Below, one piece after another: positions 16,808 to 23,019 of a stretch of 30,501 nucleotides of DNA; positions within the stretch are counted from its first letter, which is position 1, and every line of letters starts with the position of its first letter. The translations under genes were made by a program, and so were the position numbers. Under the pieces are notes generated by a model that worked only from the letters and a program-made list of their open reading frames with translations, was not told the DNA's origin and ran no database searches. Source of the stretch: a virus; IMG/VR virus record IMGVR_UViG_3300017969_000077, positions 1 through 30,501 of that record. One strand, given 5' to 3'.

Positions 16808-16990
16808 ATGGCGAAGCAACAAGCAACCAAGTCGAAGAGAAGGGAGCCCGTCGTGAAACGAGGTGAGCACGTTTGGAAGTGCCCGGCATGCGGGAATCGC
16901 ATCACTACGTACCTCGCGCTTACTGCGATCCCGACGTGCGACAACGAACGCAAGCATCATTTGCGGGAAATGTCAGAGGTCCAGAGGTGA
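16808..16990 (+). CDS. Small basic zinc protein
   Basis: 60 residues, MAKQQATKSKRREPVVKRGEH, then VWKCPACGN..TTYLALTAIPTCD. It has a basic N-terminus, one CPAC knuckle and a third cysteine, plus His near the end (KHHLREM); probably one zinc site. The ATG is preferred over the TTG 12 bp upstream, because a TATTGT -10-like box lies 8 nt before it. It ends in a GTGA overlap with the next gene. Confidence 0.7.
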   Translation: MAKQQATKSKRREPVVKRGEHVWKCPACGNRITTYLALTAIPTCDNERKHHLREMSEVQR

Positions 16991-17175
16991 AACGCGCCGG
17001 CGTCGTGACACTGGCGTGCTTCGCGCTGACGGCACTGTCGACAATCATCGCGGTTGTCGCTTGGAGAATGTCGATAAGAATTGATAAGCATGAGAAAGAA
17101 CAGCCAGCCACGCTTCTTGGAGTTGTTTCGCCGTCTCAGAACGTCGTCGAGTCTTTCCGTAGGTCACAGCCCTGA
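16987..17175 (+). CDS. Small single-span membrane protein
   Basis: 62 residues: MKRAGVVTLACFALTALSTI then IAVVAWRM, one N-terminal membrane span after a KR start, followed by a basic/polar tail (RIDKHEKEQ...). It might be an N-in single-span protein or an uncleaved signal. GTG overlaps the upstream TGA by four bases. A longer upstream version in the same frame is rejected because it lies fully inside the zinc gene. Confidence 0.65.
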   Translation: MKRAGVVTLACFALTALSTIIAVVAWRMSIRIDKHEKEQPATLLGVVSPSQNVVESFRRSQP

Positions 17176-17200
17176 TGTTCTAATCGACAACCAAGATCTG

Positions 17201-17206
17201 TATAAT
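17201..17206 (+). promoter_or_regulatory. Consensus -10 (TATAAT) without the CTAAAG half
   Basis: TATAAT 12 nt before ATG 17219. No ribosome binding site is visible in between. Confidence 0.5.
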
Positions 17207-17218
17207 GAAAAAGACAAT

Positions 17219-17377
17219 ATGAAAGACGTAAGCGATGAAGAGAGAATACTTCAACTCGAGTGGCAGGTCGCTCAGCTACAGCTACGGTACGACGAGGAGC
17301 TTTCTCGAAGCAATCGCTTGCAATCCGAGATGGATCGCGTCTACAGGCGTTTGAATCAACTCGACGATCTGCTATGA
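17219..17377 (+). CDS. Small coiled-coil protein
   Basis: 52 residues, MKDVSDEERILQLEWQVAQL..., continuous helix with heptad leucines through to NQLDDLL. A coiled coil is almost certain by pattern. The ATG lies 12 nt after TATAAT. It overlaps the next gene by 4 bp (ATGA). Confidence 0.7.
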   Translation: MKDVSDEERILQLEWQVAQLQLRYDEELSRSNRLQSEMDRVYRRLNQLDDLL

Positions 17378-17754
17378 GCGAAAAGTCACTACTAAACGAA
17401 GCACGATCATTGATCGAAAGATCAAGAACCGAGCTTCAGAACATACAACAAGACAAAAAGAGGCAGAAAATGAACAACACAGACACTACAACTACGACTG
17501 CGGCTGAAACTATCGCCGTCGACCCGATGAGCACGCTTCGAGACGAGAAGAACCTCATTTCAGACAGCACGCCGGCTGTTACCGACGCGGCTACCGCCGG
17601 ACGACTCTACACCTCCGGCCTCAGCATCGACGCCGTTGGCAAGAACCTCGGTGTTTCGTACGCCAAGGCTCGCCGGCTTGTTCGCGAGGCTGGTGTCGAA
17701 CTGCGCGACCCCTCCGCTCGGCTCAAGGGGCGCACTCGGAAGAGCGCTTCCTGA
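17374..17754 (+). CDS. Helix-turn-helix protein (resolvase/Hin-type HTH)
   Basis: 126 residues from the ATGA-coupled start; an internal ATG at 17470 behind AGAGG would give 94. The N-terminal part is charged and helical, with a Thr run (NNTDTTTTTAAE). The C-terminal part, AGRLYTSGLSIDAVGKNLGV then SYAKARRLVREAGV, is a typical helix-turn-helix of the resolvase/Hin type, followed by basic residues (RLKGRTRKSAS). It is likely a DNA-binding regulator; no catalytic resolvase domain is present. Confidence 0.75.
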   Translation: MSEKSLLNEARSLIERSRTELQNIQQDKKRQKMNNTDTTTTTAAETIAVDPMSTLRDEKNLISDSTPAVTDAATAGRLYTSGLSIDAVGKNLGVSYAKARRLVREAGVELRDPSARLKGRTRKSAS

Positions 17755-17755
17755 C

Positions 17756-17929
17756 ATGCGACGTCCCGACTGGGTCTCAAGACTGCGAGACGTAGTCTGG
17801 ACTGCCGTCGTTGCGACTGCGGCAGGCGCGATGTCTGTCGCGGCCGCAGCGGCGGGTGCAAGCACTGAGCTCGTCGTGTCGCTTGGGCTCTACGGTATCA
17901 TTCTCGCGATTCTTGCGCCAAAGCAATGA
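17756..17929 (+). CDS. Small two-span membrane protein
   Basis: 57 residues with a basic start (MRRPDWVSRLRD) and two hydrophobic segments: VVWTAVVATAAGAMSVAAAAA, and LVVSLGLYGIILAILA. Size and topology resemble some small phage membrane proteins and holins, but no lysis genes are nearby, so holin is only one possibility. It starts 1 bp after the upstream stop. Confidence 0.65.
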   Translation: MRRPDWVSRLRDVVWTAVVATAAGAMSVAAAAAGASTELVVSLGLYGIILAILAPKQ

Positions 17930-17935
17930 TACAAT
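17930..17935 (+). promoter_or_regulatory. Possible -10 (TACAAT)
   Basis: CAAAGCAATGATACAAT resembles a decayed copy of the 18-bp element. A leader of about 29 nt with AAGGAGA precedes the ATG at 17965. Confidence 0.45.
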
Positions 17936-17964
17936 GAACCTAGCTACGGCGTAAGGAGACAGAA

Positions 17965-18183
17965 ATGGCCGAAATCTACAAAATTGTCGCGTTCGACTCC
18001 GACGGAAGGCGTCTCGAGTCGTACGCGATGCCCGGCATGCACCGAATGTTCTCGAGGAGCATGATGGAGGAATACGGCAACGTTGAGGTGACGCCGATGG
18101 CGTTTTCTGATCTGCCGAGTGACATCCTCGAGCAAGTGAAGAAGTCGAATGTCGCGCTCGATGACGAGACGCCGGCTGAATAA
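17965..18183 (+). CDS. Hypothetical acidic protein
   Basis: 72 residues, MAEIYKIVAFDSDGRRLESY..., with an N-terminal beta strand, a Met-rich centre (MPGMHRMFSRSMMEEYG) and an acidic C-terminus. AAGGAGACAGAA precedes the ATG. The stop is part of the next promoter element. No family is recognised. Confidence 0.75.
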   Translation: MAEIYKIVAFDSDGRRLESYAMPGMHRMFSRSMMEEYGNVEVTPMAFSDLPSDILEQVKKSNVALDDETPAE

Positions 18184-18199
18184 CTAAAGACTGTATAGT
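18182..18199 (+). promoter_or_regulatory. 18-bp element promoter, divergent copy, leadered
   Basis: AACTAAAGACTGTATAGT overlapping the previous stop. A leader of about 50 nt with ACCAGCCCACTAC and GGAGGATAGGT precedes the ATG at 18254. Confidence 0.7.
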
Positions 18200-18253
18200 G
18201 GCACCAGCCCACTACAACTAACAAACCAAATGACAAAATGACGGAGGATAGGT

Positions 18254-18598
18254 ATGTGGGTGTTCACCCAAGAAGGTTTTGTAAGCGTCGTCAATCACAA
18301 TCGCGACGATGGGAAGCTTACGGTTCGCGCTCGAGACGTGCGTTCATTGGAGTCCATCGCGAATCTCGAGGAAACTGAGATCATCTCGACGCCTCATCGT
18401 GACTACGAGCACCGAGTGTTCGTGTCGCCCGGGACGTACGCGGAGTGGCTTGCAGGGCAGGTCGACACGCTCAACTACTCGAACTTCAAGGACCGCGTCA
18501 AGGTTTCTCGAGGAAAGCAGTGGGCGGCAGCATGCGGAGGCGTCTGGAGCACCATGCTCGATGTCTCAGACACGCACAAGGTCGCGTCGCTGTACTGA
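18254..18598 (+). CDS. Conserved actinophage protein (MW.FT..GF type)
   Basis: 114 residues: MWVFTQEGFVSVVNHNRDDG, then LTVRARDVRSLESI, STPHRDYEHRVFV, TYAEWLAGQVDTLNYSNFKDRV and VWSTM. From memory, small actinophage proteins with 'MW.FT..GF.S.V.......L.VRAR....L....' ending in 'L.YPNFK..V.....' and 'VWS.M' are widespread with no assigned function. GGAGGATAGGT precedes the ATG. Confidence 0.85.
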   Translation: MWVFTQEGFVSVVNHNRDDGKLTVRARDVRSLESIANLEETEIISTPHRDYEHRVFVSPGTYAEWLAGQVDTLNYSNFKDRVKVSRGKQWAAACGGVWSTMLDVSDTHKVASLY

Positions 18599-18599
18599 G

Positions 18600-18851
18600 A
18601 TGGCGAAGTCGAAGCTCAAGCATGTTTGCCGGCGCTGTGGCAAAGGCTTCGAGCGAGCGACGGAGCACGCTGCGCATCTGACACTTGAACACGCCACGCG
18701 CTACGTTCCCAAGAAAGAGCGTTGGAAGGGTCGAGTTCTGATCTGCGGCAAGTGCCTCATGGACATGGAAACTGTCGACGACGGTGAGCGCCGAGTGTGC
18801 CCTCACTGCGGATTCAGCCTTGCAATCGACGACCAACACAAAAGAACCTAG
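18600..18851 (+). CDS. C2H2 zinc finger plus zinc ribbon protein
   Basis: 83 residues with two zinc modules. Residues 10-31 form C-x2-C-x12-H-x4-H (CRRCGKGFERATEHAAHLTL then EH), the classical C2H2 finger. Residues 49-70 hold CGKC...CPHC, a zinc ribbon. Classical C2H2 fingers are uncommon in bacteria and their phages, and usually bind DNA or RNA. It starts 1 bp after the previous stop; the longer upstream frame is a shadow. Confidence 0.8.
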   Translation: MAKSKLKHVCRRCGKGFERATEHAAHLTLEHATRYVPKKERWKGRVLICGKCLMDMETVDDGERRVCPHCGFSLAIDDQHKRT

Positions 18852-18860
18852 GAGACTTCG

Positions 18861-19235
18861 ATGGCAAAGTCAGCACGCCTCGTCGAGCCGTTCCCGCTTA
18901 CTCTGCATGGCAAGCCGTACTTCATTCTCACGGTCTTGAAGTCAGCGAGAAAGTCGATGACCGTAGACGAGATCACCGCGTTCAATCCGAGAGACCTCGA
19001 GAATCGCCGAGTGACAATCGTCTTGAAGAAGTTTGTAGACGAAGGTCTAGCCACGCGGAATGACGAGACATCTGCGTACGAAATCACACCGCGTGGCATC
19101 CTCATGATCGAGTGCCTTCACGCTCGTGCGGCAGGGTTGTCTACACCGTTAGACGAGCCCTGGCGTGGAATAAAAGACATCACACGACAGAAGAACTTGA
19201 GAAATGCGAACAGATCACACGGAAGAAGCAAGTGA
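18861..19235 (+). CDS. Putative winged-helix DNA-binding protein
   Basis: 124 residues. KPYFILTVLKSARKSMTVDEI, then VTIVLKKFVDEGLATRND...AYEITPRG reads as helix, HTH and beta wing, the layout of MarR/PadR-like or RepA-like winged helices. A basic tail follows (ITRQKNLRNANRSHGRSK). AGGAGACTTCG precedes the ATG. Its 3' end overlaps the next small gene by 32 bp in another frame. Confidence 0.7.
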   Translation: MAKSARLVEPFPLTLHGKPYFILTVLKSARKSMTVDEITAFNPRDLENRRVTIVLKKFVDEGLATRNDETSAYEITPRGILMIECLHARAAGLSTPLDEPWRGIKDITRQKNLRNANRSHGRSK

Positions 19236-19371
19236 CGCTCGAACGCTCGTCGAAATCGAGCCAGGCTCACCGAATCGCAGAGGGCAGTGCACGATCTGCG
19301 GAAGAAAGTCATTTCGCTGGTCGACGTGGGCGCACGTCGAGAAGTGGCACAGAAAGCACAAGTGTGTCTAG
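19204..19371 (+). CDS. Small zinc-finger-like protein overlapping the winged-helix gene
   Basis: 55 residues: an acidic N-terminus (MRTDHTEEASDARTLVEIEPG), then RGQCTICGRKSFRWSTW, AHVEKWHRKHKCV. CxxC plus two or three His and a final Cys fit one zinc finger. Its frame is supported by this motif rather than by a strong ribosome binding site. The alternative frame across 19232-19396 has no recognisable features. Confidence 0.6.
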   Translation: MRTDHTEEASDARTLVEIEPGSPNRRGQCTICGRKSFRWSTWAHVEKWHRKHKCV

Positions 19372-19391
19372 GGTTCTGCCGGTCACACGTG

Positions 19392-19397
19392 TATGAT
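19392..19397 (+). promoter_or_regulatory. Possible -10 (TATGAT)
   Basis: GTGTATGATGG about 33 nt before the lipoprotein ATG. No CTAAAG half. Confidence 0.35.
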
Positions 19398-19430
19398 GGC
19401 TGTACGACGCTGCAGCGAAGGGAAACGACA

Positions 19431-19904
19431 ATGAAAAAGACAATTCTTCTACCGATTATCTTTTTGGCCGCCTGCGGCGGAGAGAGGATCGTGTACGTCG
19501 AAGCAACAACTACGACGCCACCCGCGGCAGAAGAGCCAGCGGACACGACTGTGCCTCCGACAACTACTGCCGAGGTGCCAACCTCTGAAACGCGCCCGAC
19601 TCTGGCTCCGTACGAAGAGCCGCCGATGAACGGGTACCAACCAGACGTCTACCTTGACATGGTCAGAGAAGACACGCCTCTGTGGTACTACAGCTATACG
19701 GATGACGTTCTCATCAACCTCGCCGCCGGCATTTGTGATTCGCTTGATCAGGGGTTCGCGATCGACAGGCTTCTCGTCGAGGTCATGCTGATGGTGTCCG
19801 AAGTAGACCCGACGCTCAACGAAAGCATCGGACTTTGGATGCGGCATGTAGTTCGCTACGTCTGCCCAGAGCACTTCGGACAGATCGAAGCTCTTGCCGG
19901 CTGA
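19431..19904 (+). CDS. Lipoprotein with DUF732-like domain
   Basis: 157 residues. KK is followed by a short hydrophobic segment and the lipobox LAAC (Cys15), so it should be lipidated and surface-anchored. Residues about 22-65 are a Thr/Pro/Glu-rich linker. The C-terminal part (DDVLINLAAGICDSLDQG..., later HVVRYVCPEHF) resembles DUF732, a small actinobacterial secreted domain with two Cys that may pair. A phage lipoprotein could alter the host envelope or exclude superinfection; this is inference. ATG 19431 is preferred, behind AAGGGAAACGACA, and gives a proper signal sequence. Confidence 0.8.
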   Translation: MKKTILLPIIFLAACGGERIVYVEATTTTPPAAEEPADTTVPPTTTAEVPTSETRPTLAPYEEPPMNGYQPDVYLDMVREDTPLWYYSYTDDVLINLAAGICDSLDQGFAIDRLLVEVMLMVSEVDPTLNESIGLWMRHVVRYVCPEHFGQIEALAG

Positions 19905-20239
19905 TGAGTGACAGAAACATCGTAGAAGACTTGAGAACCATGGCTCGGGTCGTTGATGAGTCTCAGGGCGAAGCGACTGTGACGATGCTGTCCGGTTCAC
20001 TGTTCGACGACGCTGCCGACGAGATCGAGCGTCTCGCCACAGAGCGTGATCAATGGCAGGCAAAAACGGCAGGCATCAGCCAAGACATCTCCAACGCCGA
20101 AGACGAACTCGACGATGCTCGCCTCGTCATTGAACGACTCCGCAATGCCGGTGATCATCTTGCTGCCAGCATCAGAACTGGCCGCTGGGACGGCGCTCTA
20201 GATGCTTGGGATGATGCCCGGGGAGGTGACGCATCGTGA
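19904..20239 (+). CDS. Acidic coiled-coil protein
   Basis: 111 residues, MSDRNIVEDLRTMARVVDES..., with a long helical part (DDAADEIERLATERDQWQAK, then AEDELDDARLVIERLRNAG) likely forming a coiled coil. I recall phage proteins with 'AA.EI.RL......' in this length class of unknown role. The start overlaps the lipoprotein stop (TGATG). It overlaps the next gene by 4 bp (GTGA). Confidence 0.75.
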   Translation: MSDRNIVEDLRTMARVVDESQGEATVTMLSGSLFDDAADEIERLATERDQWQAKTAGISQDISNAEDELDDARLVIERLRNAGDHLAASIRTGRWDGALDAWDDARGGDAS

Positions 20240-20460
20240 CATTCTTTGAGGTCGAGTCAGACCCGCCCGAAACCGCAGTAGTCAACGCGGCGCACGACGC
20301 AGCGGACGAGATACGGCATCTTCGAGAGCACATCAAGTCCTTGACGACAGAGTATCGCGACAACATGCTCAGAGCTGTCGCCGAGTCCGAAAAGCTTCGT
20401 TCGGTGATCGCAGAGCTGCGAGCCGAGATCGAGCACCTTCAAGCAGCGGCAAAGGGCTAG
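20236..20460 (+). CDS. Coiled-coil protein
   Basis: 74 residues, MTFFEVESDPPETAVVNAAH..., then continuous charged helix to the end (EIRHLREHIKSLTTEYRD..., IAELRAEIEHLQAAAKG). The AADEI.HLR segment resembles the one in the previous gene (AADEIERLA), so the two may be distant relatives or partners. The GTG start lies within a GTGA overlap. Confidence 0.75.
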   Translation: MTFFEVESDPPETAVVNAAHDAADEIRHLREHIKSLTTEYRDNMLRAVAESEKLRSVIAELRAEIEHLQAAAKG

Positions 20461-20469
20461 GAAACTCAA

Positions 20470-20487
20470 AACTAAAGATGTTACTAT
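20470..20487 (+). promoter_or_regulatory. 18-bp element promoter, divergent copy, leaderless
   Basis: AACTAAAGATGTTACTAT. GGTCTAC separates the -10 from ATG 20495. It is the last rightward copy in the window. Confidence 0.75.
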
Positions 20488-20494
20488 GGTCTAC

Positions 20495-20617
20495 ATGACA
20501 GGTAACCAGGGTAACGAAGCAATCCGCCGACCGATTCCAGGGTCTTCGACCAAGTTTGTCGGTGGCGCAGGTCACTGGGCTTGGCGAGGTTCGAAGAAGC
20601 CGAAGACCAAGAAGTGA
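20495..20617 (+). CDS. Small basic protein upstream of terminase
   Basis: 40 residues, MTGNQGNEAIRRPIPGSSTK..., Gly-rich with a strongly basic end (RGSKKPKTKK). It is leaderless. It lies just before the large terminase, where a small terminase subunit is often found, but it is far too short and has no helix-turn-helix, so that role is not supported. Confidence 0.65.
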   Translation: MTGNQGNEAIRRPIPGSSTKFVGGAGHWAWRGSKKPKTKK

Positions 20618-20623
20618 TACAAT
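20618..20623 (+). promoter_or_regulatory. -10 (TACAAT) for the terminase, leaderless arrangement
   Basis: CCAAGAAGTGATACAAT is a degenerate version of the 18-bp element. The terminase ATG follows 6 nt after TACAAT. Confidence 0.5.
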
Positions 20624-20629
20624 CTTGCC

Positions 20630-22051
20630 ATGGGCAAGAGCATGATGGAGCGGCTCGCCCTGCTCCCAGACGAAGAACGCGCCGCGCTGCTCGACGGAGT
20701 AGACATGGACGCGCTCGTTTGGGACTGGCGAGCCTGGGCGAGGCCCGAACAGCTACCGCCTGACGGAACCGATTGGTCAATTTGGATGTACCTCGCGGGC
20801 AGAGGCGCCGGCAAGACGCGATCAGCCGCCGAGTGGGTCCGTGAGAAGGCGAAGGACACTTCGCAGGGTCAAATACGTTTCGCGCTCGTCGCACGTACTG
20901 CGGCTGACGTGCGTGACGTCATCGTCGAGGGCGAGTCTGGGATCATCAGCGTCTCGCCGCCGAGCGAGCGCCCACTGTACGAGCCGTCGAAGCGACGACT
21001 GACGTGGCCGAACGGAAACACCGCGACGTGCTTCACCGCGGACGAACCAGACGGCCTTCGTGGTCCGCAGTTCCACTACGCCTGGGCAGACGAGATCGCG
21101 GCATGGCGGCAGTCGCCGGACGCGGCTGGAATGACATCGTGGGACAACCTTCGCGTCGCCACTCGTCTTGGGAAGGCGCCACAGATCATCTGCACGACCA
21201 CGCCGAAACGCGTGCCGGTTCTGTACTCGCTGCTTGCGGAATCCGAGAAGGGTTACAACGTTCGCATCTCGAGAGGATCGACGCTTGACAACGCCGGCAA
21301 CCTTTCGTCGACGTATCTCGACGCGATCACCGGTGTCTACGCTGGAACGCGGCTTGCTGCGCAGGAGCTCTACGGCGAGATGCTCTCCGACGTCGAAGGC
21401 GCGCTCTGGACAGATGAACTCATCGAACGATCGAGAGAAACCGGGTTCCCGCACTCGGCGCCACTCAGAGTAGTTGGTGTCGACCCGTCAGTCGCCGAGA
21501 ACCCAAGAGACGAGTGCGGGATTGTCGTCTGCGCGTCGACAGGCGAGCGAGATCTGTACAAACGCAACGCGTGGGTTCTCGAGGACGCAAGTATCCACGG
21601 CTCACCTGAGCAATGGGCGAACAAGGTCGTCGAGATGGCGCGAAAGTACTCGTGCCCTGTCGTGGCAGAAGTCAACCAGGGCGGCGCCCTTGTCACGAAC
21701 GCCATCCTCGCAATCGACCCGTCGATCAAGGTTCTCGAGGTACACTCGAAACATGGCAAGGCGCTTCGCGCCGAACCAGTTACGCTCGCGTACGAACAGA
21801 ACCGAGTCCACCACATCAACTACCTTCCGGAGCTCGAGTCGCAGATGATCGCGTGGATTCCCGGCGAGGGGAAGTCGCCAGACAGAATCGACGCGCTCGT
21901 ACACGCGCTCACCGCGCTGCTCATCAAACCGCCGAAAGGTTTTGTCGGAGGCACGATCACTGCCAAGTCTGTCGCGTCAAGAAGACTGCCAGCGTTCCGT
22001 GGAGGGCAGTCGTCAACGGGCAGAGGTGGTAGAGTATTTACAGTACGGTAA
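20630..22051 (+). CDS. terL: Terminase, large subunit
   Basis: 473 residues, the usual length. It is the ATP-driven packaging motor and nuclease that cuts and pumps DNA into the prohead. Walker A is GRGAGKT (57-63), Walker B ends in DE at 154-155 (YAWADEIAAW), and the coupling motif is CTTTPK (188-193). The C-terminal RNase-H-like nuclease shows GVDPS (D285), VAEVNQGG (E347) and SPDRIDAL (D418/D421). This fits the Terminase_6-type family. No clear small-subunit gene is adjacent; the helix-turn-helix gene at 23806 is a candidate. The start lies 6 nt after a TACAAT box. Confidence 0.97.
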   Translation: MGKSMMERLALLPDEERAALLDGVDMDALVWDWRAWARPEQLPPDGTDWSIWMYLAGRGAGKTRSAAEWVREKAKDTSQGQIRFALVARTAADVRDVIVEGESGIISVSPPSERPLYEPSKRRLTWPNGNTATCFTADEPDGLRGPQFHYAWADEIAAWRQSPDAAGMTSWDNLRVATRLGKAPQIICTTTPKRVPVLYSLLAESEKGYNVRISRGSTLDNAGNLSSTYLDAITGVYAGTRLAAQELYGEMLSDVEGALWTDELIERSRETGFPHSAPLRVVGVDPSVAENPRDECGIVVCASTGERDLYKRNAWVLEDASIHGSPEQWANKVVEMARKYSCPVVAEVNQGGALVTNAILAIDPSIKVLEVHSKHGKALRAEPVTLAYEQNRVHHINYLPELESQMIAWIPGEGKSPDRIDALVHALTALLIKPPKGFVGGTITAKSVASRRLPAFRGGQSSTGRGGRVFTVR

Positions 22052-22081
22052 TTGATACCAAACCGAACAAGGAAGTGTAAC

Positions 22082-22639
22082 ATGAGCACAGAGTTCAACC
22101 CAGACGCCAAAGACGGCGACGGCGACGGAGTAGTCCAGGAAGGGACAGAGTTCGAGCGCCCAATCGGCGATGGCTACAACCCAGACGCCACAGATGGCGA
22201 TGGCGATGGCAAGGTGCAGGACGGCACCAAGTTCGAGCGCCCGGTAGGAGAGACTGCTGTTGTCGCTGCCGCGGAAGAGCCAGAGCCGAAGCCAGAGCCG
22301 AAGCCAAAGTCAAAGCCGGCTTCAAAGAAACGACGCGACCCATCGCCGGGTGGCGCAGCAGTCAGTGGCAACGAAACTGACAACGTGTCACTTGCGGCTT
22401 GCGTCTTCAAGAACAAGGCCGCGAAGAAGTCGCTGTCAATTCACCACGTCCAGCGTCGCCTGACCGAGCTCGGCTACCCCGACGCGTACACTGACAAGGA
22501 CGGTTGGTATGGAGACCTCACCCTTGCGGCTGTCGCTCAGTACCAATCCGACGAGGGTCTTGACGGCGAAGGGGTCATCACGATGGAGACACTTGAGTCT
22601 CTGTTTGCGGATGACTGCAACGTGACCGTCGTCAACTGA
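22082..22639 (+). CDS. Calcium-loop and peptidoglycan-binding-domain protein
   Basis: 185 residues. Two repeats at about 6-28 and 32-54 contain DAKDGDGDGVVQ and DATDGDGDGKVQ, EF-hand/dockerin-like Ca-binding loops, each followed by GT.FERP. A Pro/Glu/Lys linker (PEPKPEPKPKSKP) and a basic stretch follow. Residues about 118-178 (HHVQRRLTELGYPDAYTD..WYGDLTLAAVAQYQ) are a PG_binding_1-type domain that grips cell wall. No catalytic domain is present. It could be a virion wall-contact protein or lysis accessory. ATG 22082 follows AAGGAAG. Confidence 0.85.
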   Translation: MSTEFNPDAKDGDGDGVVQEGTEFERPIGDGYNPDATDGDGDGKVQDGTKFERPVGETAVVAAAEEPEPKPEPKPKSKPASKKRRDPSPGGAAVSGNETDNVSLAACVFKNKAAKKSLSIHHVQRRLTELGYPDAYTDKDGWYGDLTLAAVAQYQSDEGLDGEGVITMETLESLFADDCNVTVVN

Positions 22640-22666
22640 TCGCCGCATTTCACCACACGCGGAAGA

Positions 22667-22692
22667 GGCCGGGGCATTCACCCCGGCCTTTT
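22667..22692. terminator. Intrinsic terminator between convergent genes
   Basis: GGCCGGGG CATTCA CCCCGGCC followed by TTTT. It lies between the rightward gene ending at 22639 and the leftward gene ending at 22716. On the other strand the hairpin is followed by a weaker CTCTTCC, so it may work in both directions. Confidence 0.85.
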
Positions 22693-22715
22693 CCGTGCGG
22701 CTTGCTCCTTTGCGG

Positions 22716-22946
22716 TCAGATCTCGTCGTAGTTGTCAGTCAGCGTCTCGTAGATGCCGACGCATGCGGTAGTCATGACGCCGATGAAGAAGAGGAAGACT
22801 GAGACCGCGATGACGGTTTCCCATGCGGTCATGCCGCTCATGTCGTACGTCTTGTTGACGTCAGCAATGAATGCGGCAATCATTCCAAACCCGAAGAGGG
22901 CGACGATCGCGGTGGCGATGAGTGCGGGAAGCTTCTTCATATTCAT
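22716..22946 (-). CDS. Small two-span membrane protein, only leftward gene
   Basis: 76 residues from ATG 22946: MNMKKLPALIATAIVALFGF, then a loop with KTYDMSGMTAWE and a second span TVIAVSVFLFFIGVMTTACV. Its plan and size resemble the rightward gene at 9777. ACGAAAGGAAAACCAA precedes the ATG, the same leader style as the accessory genes, and a reverse copy of the 18-bp element lies at 23002-23019. A longer in-frame version starting at 23003 is rejected because it would begin at the promoter. Confidence 0.8.
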   Translation of the reverse strand: MNMKKLPALIATAIVALFGFGMIAAFIADVNKTYDMSGMTAWETVIAVSVFLFFIGVMTTACVGIYETLTDNYDEI

Positions 22947-23001
22947 TTGGTTTTCCTTTCGTCGTTGCACCTTTGCGGGTGCGGCTGGCTTGTTATAGAC
23001 C

Positions 23002-23019
23002 ATAGTATCATCTTTAGAT
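23002..23019 (-). promoter_or_regulatory. 18-bp element promoter on the minus strand, leadered class
   Basis: Reads ATCTAAAGATGATACTAT on the minus strand, followed by a leader of about 50 nt with ACGAAAGGA before ATG 22946. Confidence 0.8.

Noticed and set aside
17756-17929. Holin
   Set aside because: It has two membrane spans, but no endolysin or lysis cassette is adjacent, so it is kept as an unnamed membrane protein.
20495-20617. Small terminase subunit
   Set aside because: Only 40 residues, Gly/Lys-rich with no HTH; the two-HTH protein at 23806 is a better candidate but also unproven.
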